DNA of 64,000 nucleotides, taken from NCBI RefSeq assembly GCF_030272615.1, contig NC_081410.1:569119152-569183151 (forward strand). Reading direction: 5' to 3'. The notes beneath the pieces were generated by a model. The model saw only the letters and a program-made list of their open reading frames with translations. It had not been told where the DNA came from and ran no database searches. The position numbers and the translations under genes were made by a program. Origin of the DNA: Cryptomeria japonica (Eukaryota > Streptophyta > Pinopsida > Cupressales > Cupressaceae). This document shows positions 56,871-64,000 of the stretch, piece by piece. Position 1 is the first letter of the stretch. Every line of letters starts with the position of its first letter.

Positions 56871-58757
56871 AAAATTATCATTTTTGGCCTCCCACGATTC
56901 ATCAACATTCATCTCTACCAGGTCTAAATTAGAATGTCATACAAACTCATTTCTGGCCTAGTACGACATGGTTTGTGAGCTGGAACGACAAGAGATCCTA
57001 ACTCGTACGAGCATGTAGGAAAATTTTAATGTCATACTATCTCTCGTCCTGACTCGTATGAGCTCTCATATTGACTCGTATGGTCTCAGAAAGATACTCA
57101 CATGAGTGGGTAAGGTGTGTCGTATGACACTCTGCTTCTGTGGTTTTTTTTAAATTGACTGCATGTTAAGGGTTTGATGCTTTAATTGATTACCACTAAT
57201 GCTAACTCTGTTTTATTTATGAGATTTTTGGTAGCCTAGCTCTTTTCTGTAGGACAATTGTCAAAGATACGCTAGTCAAAGACCAAATTCAAAACACATC
57301 AATCACTACTAACGGATTTATTTTGCAGGTTGCCTAAAAGAATTCAACAAATCTTTGTGTATTCCTTAAAGTTTTTTAAGGCACATTTATCCTTTGCTAA
57401 AGGAATGATCAATCATGTATTTTGTGTCTTTGATGATAGGCGAGTATGCTCTCACCTTTCTTAGGTGATCAGAAAGTTAGATTCATCTTCTGCTTTCATT
57501 AGTGCATTTCTTTAGCAGACTTGCCCTCCTGAGGAGTTAATAACTCTTAAAGCCATTACAACCAGTGTGACGGGAATGACCTAAGTGGGAATGGCTAAGG
57601 CCAAGTAATCCAACCCACTATAAAATAAATGTGATTTGATGAAAATCAAGTCAACAGCAATGCTTGGGAATAGCTCTCCTTCGTACCTTCAATTATATCA
57701 AACCTTGGTTTTCAAGGCTGGGAGACCTCTTAATTGAGTATTATACCCCAACACACAGAACGAATCCCTTACTAGTTCTGGTTAAATTAGTAGCTACCTG
57801 ATTCACCTCCGAAAGGGTGATAATCTTTGTGAAAGAGAGATAGTAACTCTCCCAAGATACTTTCCATATCATGCCCCCATTACCGTTTGGAGTCGGATAA
57901 TACGATGTTGAGAATCCATTGTGTGAGACTCAGCGGTCGTATTCTAATTAGCTATTGGGTGTGTACCTAAGCTTGCAAGCAAAGGTTTTCTCTCCTCAGC
58001 CATCTTTCTTAGGGTTTAGCATGATTGGAGTCACTTATCACATCATGTGTTTGTTGTGTGTTCATCCCTAAACTAAAAAATCAGACATCTAAAACTAGAA
58101 AACATAAGCAAAACATCAAAATTCACTAATCCAAATTCGGAAAAACAAACATTTTTTATCTCTGTCTTGTTCCCTGTCGTACGAGTCAGGTGATCTGTCA
58201 TATGAGATATGTGTTTTGTCGTATGGTTCATAAATTTTTGTTGTATGAGTCTCTTCTCTTTCAAAGGAAATTTCTGATTTGTCATCTGGTCTTGTATCTT
58301 TTGTTGTATGGTTCATGAAGTATTATCATACGAGTCTCTCTTTTTATCTGTTCAGAGCTACCACTTTGTATGAATTTTTTAGGTTTGTCATTTTTCTTGA
58401 TCAGTTTGCAGTAATCATAAACATATGTTATCTATTGCTTTTTGCTTGGATTGTCTCCTTTGTTTTCTTGGTCAAGTTATCATCCATCAAAATCAGACTT
58501 TAGAACATAAACACCTCAAGATTTTCAAGTGCTCACCCTCAACAATTTCAAGATCTAAACATCTCAAAGTGCATTATCACCCTATTTGGTAAACCGATCA
58601 CTCAAACATAGTTCTCATCAGGATCTATCATCCTTTATCACAAAACTGAAACGTTTGGTTAGGATAATCTTGTCCCACATCGTAGAATATATCGTTCCTA
58701 TTGGACTTCATTTTTACTAAATCATCATCATTGCACTTAAACTGAAGATCGAAAAAC
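56871..58757 (+). other. gypsy-2 leader with recurring CGTA(C/T)GAG words
   Basis: A non-coding leader. The word TCGTA(C/T)GAG or TCGTATG recurs in two clusters, about 56960-57130 and 58175-58345. GGAATGACCTAAGTGG...CCACTATAAA (57574-57624) is shared with the gypsy-1 leader. No gene. Confidence 0.7.
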
Positions 58758-59324
58758 TTGCAAACTTTTAAACACTTGAATCATCTTTTCATGTCATATC
58801 ACGCTATCACATTTACATTGATAGTTGATCACTTATCAAAACAAATTTTGGACAATCGAATCCCTAAAACAGAAATAGAAACATTTGAAATAGCTAAAAA
58901 TCATATCACCATGACATACCAAAGAAAAATACAAGTGACAAACCAACATATCAGAGCAATCAAACAAGTTCAAAATCAAAATCCAACTATGTTAAAACCT
59001 CACAAGGATTCAAATACATCTCAAAATAAAGGTAGTTCTTTTATGCAACTCTTAAAGATATCCCTAAAGGATTTGGCTGAGAAAGATCAAAATCGTGCAC
59101 CTATATCTAGCAATGGCTCATCCCCCCATAAGAAAATTGACTCTCCAAAGGCATCTATTCTTACACCCCTTAAAAGCTTGCAAAAACCTTCCATAGCATC
59201 CTCACCAAACAATACACCCAAAGCTGAAGTTCCCCAAGGGATGTCCATAATTGCCATCAAACCTATTTTAGAGGATCCTATTCAAAGATCATCTCCTTCA
59301 TATCCAAGCATTAATTCATTATAG
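58758..59324 (+). pseudogene. gypsy-2 gag remnant
   Basis: A 188-codon frame rich in N, Q, K and P (AEKDQNRAPISSNGSSPHKK). The capsid-like domain of gypsy-1 gag is not recognisable, so most of gag seems deleted or too diverged. Placed as gag only by position between leader and protease. Confidence 0.5.
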
Positions 59325-59385
59325 CATCCCCATAACGCACTCTTGCAAAATTGAAGTCCTCATTCATAGAATGCTTGTTAAATGA

Positions 59386-59816
59386 GTCCTAATAGATGGG
59401 GGACCTTGCTTGAACATTTTCTCTTTGAGTCTTGTCCATGCTCTAGGATATTTAGAAGATGCAGTTGATCCCAGGAAAAAGATAAAATCAAAGCCTATGG
59501 TGAAGAAGAGCATTCCTCTAAAGGAATTGTGGTATTATCCCTCAAAGTGGGATCTTTGCAGAAAGACACAACATGCCAAGTTCTAGATGTGGACCTACCA
59601 TACAACATACTCTTGGGGAGACCATGGATACATGACATACAAGCTATTGCATCAACATATCATCAATGCTTAAAATTTCCATACAATGGACATGAAATCA
59701 CAATATTAGCAGACTCAAATCCATTGCAATGTTGTAATAATATGAAATCAGCTCAAGAGGTCATTGTTTCACATAACAAAGAGGCAACATATTCAAGCAC
59801 ACAATCCAAGGAATAA
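59386..59816 (+). pseudogene. gypsy-2 protease
   Basis: Active-site segment VLIDGGPCLNIF at about 59386, then, after a one-base shift near 59500, SSKGIVVLSLKVG and DVDLPYNILLGRPWIHD, closely matching gypsy-1. The catalytic DG is retained. Ends at a TAA at 59814-59816 where the frame continues. Confidence 0.88.
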
Positions 59817-60740
59817 TCATTTGCATCAATTCTATCAAACATGAAGAAAAAAATGTAGCTAAGAGATCAAGGGACCGAAGAATATTTTCTATCATGGATA
59901 AACAAACAAGAGCAACTTGAAAGGGAAAGAGAAAAAACATATATAGATGTCAATGTAGTTCATGCGTATGCAAGACAAACATTAGGAACTAGCTTACTTG
60001 AATCAGAATCACAATTAGTTGACATGGACTTAATTGAGGACAATCAGGAGTTTCTTATGCGAGGTCATTCTGATGAGAGTATCATTCTAGACATGGAAAT
60101 ACATATTGAAAGCTCTGATATCTCTATCATGACCCCAAATATCTTTGACATAATTCAACATGAAGACACTTTATCCTTAATTCATCCTAAACCTATGGAC
60201 TGGGAAAATGAAGGACATACTGTTATTGATACCTTTCCTAATGACCAGGCCATATCCTTATATCTTAATGAAATCAAACCCACAACAACTCTCACCAAGA
60301 ATTTCAGCAACGTATCTTCAAGTCAAATGGGTGTCAAATCTCCTAGTCACAAAAGTGAACATAAAGAAAACAATACCAAGTCTAATGTTGAAAACCATTT
60401 ACTGCCAACATTAGATCTAGAAAAAGTAAAAAGAAAGTAAGCATCTAAAGGTGACAACCTCCTTGAGGCACCAGAAGATGGGAGATTTGACACCTTACCT
60501 GAATTCTATCAAAAGAGGTCATTTATCCTAATGGAAACAATAGAGGTAGTTATCATGGGCACACCTGATCTATATCCAACAACTTCTCTATCAAAACATG
60601 AAGTACAAAAATATTGGGAACTCTTCAAAAGAAGGCAAATCAATTTTACCTAGTCATATACAGACATTCCAGGGTTTGATCCATATATTACAATGCATCA
60701 CCCAAATATCAATCCAGGAGCAAGAATCAATAATAGACCA
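59817..60740 (+). pseudogene. gypsy-2 linker and first residues of reverse transcriptase
   Basis: The same frame as the rest of pol, acidic and low in motifs (QEQLEREREKTYIDVN, HVxxxMDWENEGHTVIDTF region). At 60633-60735 it reaches the typical RT entry, FT*SYTDIPGFDPYITMHH...NINPGAR, where the stop is at an expected tryptophan. The next residues already belong to RNase H, so the polymerase body is missing. Confidence 0.8.
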
Positions 60741-61098
60741 CAACACAGATCAAGAGTAGGTATTCTATTCATCACACCACAAGGTCATACAATCCCAAAA
60801 GCATACAAAATAAGCTTTCCATGTACCAATAACATAGTAGAGTATGAAGCTTTGGTTATAGGTATCAAAATGGCTATAGAATGGAACATTACACAACTTC
60901 AAGTCTTTGGAGACTCTCATCTCGTCATTAATCAAATTAATGATGACTATCAAACAAAGGATGAAAACTTAATGCCTTATAAAAATATGGTTGATGATAT
61001 CAAGAAATAATTTATAGAAATAAATTTCCAACAGATTCCAAGGAACGACAAAAAAGAAGCAGATGCCATGGCTACACTTGCTTCTCTACTTCAGACAT
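60741..61098 (+). pseudogene. gypsy-2 RNase H, 5' end lost
   Basis: RSRVGILFITPQGHTIPKAY, NNIVEYEALVIGIKMAIEW, VFGDSHLVINQI: the C-terminal RNase H of Tat-like gypsy elements, with the catalytic E and second D visible. The first catalytic aspartate (DG motif) was removed with the RT. Continues through KKEADAMATLASLL to about 61098. Confidence 0.85.
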
Positions 61099-61259
61099 AG
61101 GAAAATCAACATCTTTATGAATTCCTAGTTGAAAAGTTGTTTTATCCTGCCCATAATTGTCCTAATTCCCAAACCATCTGTCAACTTATTGGACATGATT
61201 CCTCTCGCTATGGTTAAAATTACACATACCTGAAAGATAACATCTTACCTCCCGACTTA

Positions 61260-62462
61260 TTGAAGAACCAAAAGAGAAACTTTATTCACCAATCCTCCCA
61301 TTTTACTCTTGTCGCGGATACCCTATTTAAACAAGGTCTAGACCATACTATTTTAAGATGTCTCGAACAAGAAGAATCTGAGAAGGCCTTACATGAAGTC
61401 CATAATGACATTTGTGGCACTCATTCAAGTGGTCTTACCCTTTCAAAAAAGCTCATATGCTTGGGCTATTATTGGCCGACCATGGAATGAGATTCTTTTT
61501 AGATAGCTAGAACATGCAAACAATGTTAGGTCCATGGGAATTTGATTCATGCACCAGCACAAGAACTTCATGCTTTGGCAACATCTTGGCCTTTCTGCCA
61601 ATGGGGTCTTGATCTAGTAGGAAAAATAAATCCTTCTTCATCTAATGGTTACAAATTCATCCTTGTAGCTACAGAATATTTTACAAAATGGATTGAGGTA
61701 GTACCTCTCATAAATATCACAAGAAAACAAATTGCTGCATTTATCTTGAATTACATCATCTATTGCTATGGAATACCAATGAACACTATCACTAATAATG
61801 GGTGATCATTCAAGAATCAAGACGTACAAGAGTTATGTGAGAAGTTCAAGATCCAACATAGATTCTCCACACCCTACTATCCACAAGGGAATGGGCAAGC
61901 AGAAGCATCAAACAAAACTATTTTGAAAATTCTCAAAAAGATAGTGAATGATGCTGGAGGAGATTGGCATATTCAATTAAACCTCTCTCTATGGGCCTAC
62001 CATACTAGTATCCGCACACCAATAGGTGCCACACCTTTCTCTCTTGTTTATGGATCAGAAGTAATACTACCAATAGAAGTAGAGATACCTTCTCTATGAG
62101 TATCATTAAAAGGTCTCATCCCAGATGAAGAACAACGAGTATCTAGACTGCAAGAGTTAGAATTGATCCATGAACAAAGACAAAATGCCTTTGATCATTT
62201 AAAGGTATATTAGAAAAGAATGTGTCAGAGCTATAATCACAGGGTCAAACCATGAATCTTTCAAGTAGGAGAACTAGTAATAAAGGAAAATCCACGCAAC
62301 CAGGCAGATCGAGACAAGAATGGAAAGTTTGAACCAAACTAGCTAGGTCCATTTGTGATCACAACAGTATTTGGATCAAGAGCATATCAACTATCAACAT
62401 AGGATGGAGATCAGCTCAAGGAACGTATCAATAGCATGCATCTGAAGAAGTTTTATGTCTGA
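61260..62462 (+). pseudogene. gypsy-2 integrase
   Basis: Zinc-binding domain (EVHNDICGTHSSG, GYYWPTM, ARTCKQC), then the catalytic core: WGLDLVGKI with the first aspartate, ITNNG*SF where the second aspartate is asparagine, and NGQAEASNKTI with the glutamate. The C-terminal part (WAYHTSIRTPIGATPFSLVYGSEVILPIEVEIPS, then LGPFVI and GDQLKERINSMHLKKFY) runs to a TGA at 62460-62462. Stops at about 61488, 61500, 61803 and several in the C-terminal part. Dead by both the stops and the D-to-N change. Confidence 0.92.
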
Positions 62463-63221
62463 AAAAAACAAAATAACCAAAAGTAGTGGAAAAAGCAAAA
62501 AAATCAAAAACAGTGAAAAAGCAGAAAATCCAAAAAAAAAATCAAATATGAGAAAAAGTGCAATAAAAATAGATGGTGAAAACCTGGCAAACATGTGCTA
62601 TCTATCGGCTAGCTCTTCCATCTATTAGTTCATGCATCTTTCCTCTTGCTTGCATTCATTTTCCATCAGCATTGTTCATATCCATAATAAGGCTTTTGTA
62701 CATACACAGGCATCGTAGCTGCTCTCTCACCATTGTTTGGATCATTGAGTATATCATAACGAATTTGTTTCTAGGCTTGGGCAGAACCCTGCACTTAGCT
62801 AGGGGAAAACTTTTGATCATTTTGAGCTTAATCAAACAGGTAGAACAAATAGTTAGACAACTCTTATCAAGCGAAAACTGAGACATGTCCAACATTGAAC
62901 ACGAGATCAAATTATCAACCATCACACTATCACAAAGTTAGTCTAAACGCATGGATGATATCTTTTGGATAATGATTTTAACATGATTGTTCAACTTTTA
63001 TTTGCTGTATTGATTTTTGCTATCATGATTTCTGAGTAACTCCAAGATATCTTTGACTAGAGGAACAATGAAGGAACATGATATTTTTCTAGTCTGCTAT
63101 ATGAAAATTGATCATTAATATGTGCAAATTTGTCTCAGGACATGATCATTGGAGTATCATCGAAGATATTTCCAATTTTTGTATTGAAATGATTAATACT
63201 ACCTATTTCATGCAAGGAACA

Positions 63222-63354
63222 CTCAGGTTATCTCGCTTCAATTATACCTCGATGCTTGTGCTAACTTTCCATATCAAAATTCAGGAAAATAGTGCTCAGG
63301 TTATCATGGTTTAATTATACCATCAATGTTTGCACTCACTTCCCACATTTTAAA
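63222..63354. repeat. Two diverged 73-bp tandem units
   Basis: CTCAGGTTATC...TTAATTATACC...ATG(C/T)TTG at 63222 and again at 63295. A still weaker copy may start at about 63133. Confidence 0.65.
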
Positions 63355-63650
63355 AAGCTCAATAATGACAAAAATGCAACAATCCAGTGACTGGTCCGAT
63401 CATAGCATTGCTCCTTTTATCCAAGGTTAAATCTATCATAGGAATCATCACAAGTGTATACGCAATCAGAATGATGATCATATCTCTCCAAATATTGTCA
63501 ACCAAGCAAAAATCTTATGCTACCCTCTCATCAGATCCAACATCAACATATCTAAATCTTACTAGAAATTGATATCAACAAACTGATAGTTCTTTATCGA
63601 ATCAATCTTATCAATTCTATCAATCAATCACATCTAAATAAATTTTCTCA

Positions 63651-63779
63651 TGTCTTATACAGGATGTATCTTTCCTGAAACTAGATGTTTTGATCATGTC
63701 TTATACAGGATATATTGTTCCTGAAACCAGATGCTTTGATCATCTTTGTCTTATACAAGAGGTGTCATTCCTTAAACCA
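63651..63779. repeat. Three tandem units of 46-50 bp
   Basis: TGTCTTATACA(G/A)GA followed by TTCCTGAAAC(T/C)AGATG and TTTGATCAT, starting at 63651, 63697 and 63747; the third unit is shortened. Confidence 0.85.
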
Positions 63780-64000
63780 AACTGAATCTCAATCTTATCA
63801 ATCAAATCAAGCTTTATCAATAATGAAGAACCACATTACTGTAATTGTAGAACTCGCATTTTCATCAACCATAGTTGTAGACATCAAATCATTTCTCATC
63901 AGGACATCAATTTTGCAATCATCCAACCAAACTCCAAAAATCAATTATCTCAATTGATCTCCCAAGGGGGCATCATCATATCACAATTTATCAATCAAGA

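Larger units (their letters stand above)
55856..64000 (+). mobile_element. Ty3/gypsy element 'gypsy-2', RT-deleted, runs off the window
   Basis: A 5' LTR (55856-56848), primer-binding site, leader of about 1.9 kb, gag relic, protease, linker, RNase H and integrase, then a long 3' untranslated region. It is related to gypsy-1 in LTR start (TGTATACACC vs TGTAGACACC), leader, protease and 3' purine runs. It interrupts a copia RT; CTACT (55851-55855) should recur after the missing 3' LTR. From 59529 to 62462 coding stays in a single frame with many stops. Confidence 0.93.
62463..64000 (+). other. gypsy-2 3' untranslated region
   Basis: Begins with an A-rich run and holds no gene. It contains two tandem repeats (63222-63354 and 63651-63779). 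The purine run CCCAAGGGGGCATC at about 63960 matches a site about 100 bp before the gypsy-1 3' LTR, so the missing 3' LTR probably starts about 70-150 bp past the window. Confidence 0.7.

Noticed and set aside
1-64000. CRISPR arrays, tRNA or rRNA genes, bacterial operons, endogenous pararetrovirus
   Set aside because: No regularly spaced repeats, no cloverleaf or rRNA motifs, no movement-protein or coat-protein signature; all polymerase pieces group with LTR elements or LINEs.

Overview
The window is nuclear DNA from a plant, made almost entirely of dead, nested transposable elements. I see no intact cellular gene, no tRNA or rRNA gene, no CRISPR array and no bacterial operon structure. Ty1/copia and Ty3/gypsy LTR retrotransposons, plant-type LINEs with an RNase H domain, a hAT-like transposase relic and several kilobases of AT-rich spacer all point to a large plant genome. 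My impression is a gymnosperm (conifer), because the elements are old, strongly diverged and rarely removed, and because the unusual gag-like ORF family here resembles sequences I associate with conifers. That attribution is inference.

Layout. 1-4.9 kb: a minus-strand gag-like pseudogene, then a minus-strand LINE whose RNase H domain is split by a 1,091-bp terminal-inverted-repeat element. 5.0-7.5 kb: GAACCTT-type repeats and featureless DNA. 7.5-10.3 kb: a plus-strand hAT-like transposase pseudogene. 10.9-12.0 kb: a diverged repeat region rich in TCGC and GCGAG, followed from 12.2 kb by a long broken ORF. A complete 7.76-kb minus-strand copia element (15,424-23,182, TSD CAAAG) splits that ORF. 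25.4-26.4 kb: a second copy of the TCGC-rich repeat and a 41-bp tandem array, followed by another broken gag-like ORF. A Ty3/gypsy element (27,179-34,971, TSD GAAAT) that keeps gag and protease but no polymerase splits this ORF. 35.9-36.8 kb: a solo LTR (TSD AATTC). 37.3-38.4 kb: a LINE remnant. 40.2-48.1 kb: a nest of two related copia elements, with a further solo LTR inside one LTR. 48.1-55.9 kb: a third copia family with a coiled-coil gag, interrupted by a 4.04-kb LTR-like insertion, then a copia reverse-transcriptase fragment. 55.9-64.0 kb: a second gypsy element inserted in that fragment and running off the window. It has protease, RNase H and integrase relics but its reverse transcriptase is deleted.

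Together these are a record of sequential insertions. Four host sequences can be recognised on both sides of an insertion, and target-site duplications give exact boundaries. Most reading frames were lost through nonsense changes of the C-to-T or G-to-A type (CAA, CAG, CGA and TGG to stops) rather than frameshifts, as expected for methylated, silenced repeats. I found no convincing new biological system. The most interesting items are the gag-like ORF family with its shared upstream repeat, the unclassified TIR element, the hairpin cluster and 305-bp leader repeats of the gypsy element, and the independent loss of polymerase from two gypsy elements and one copia element.
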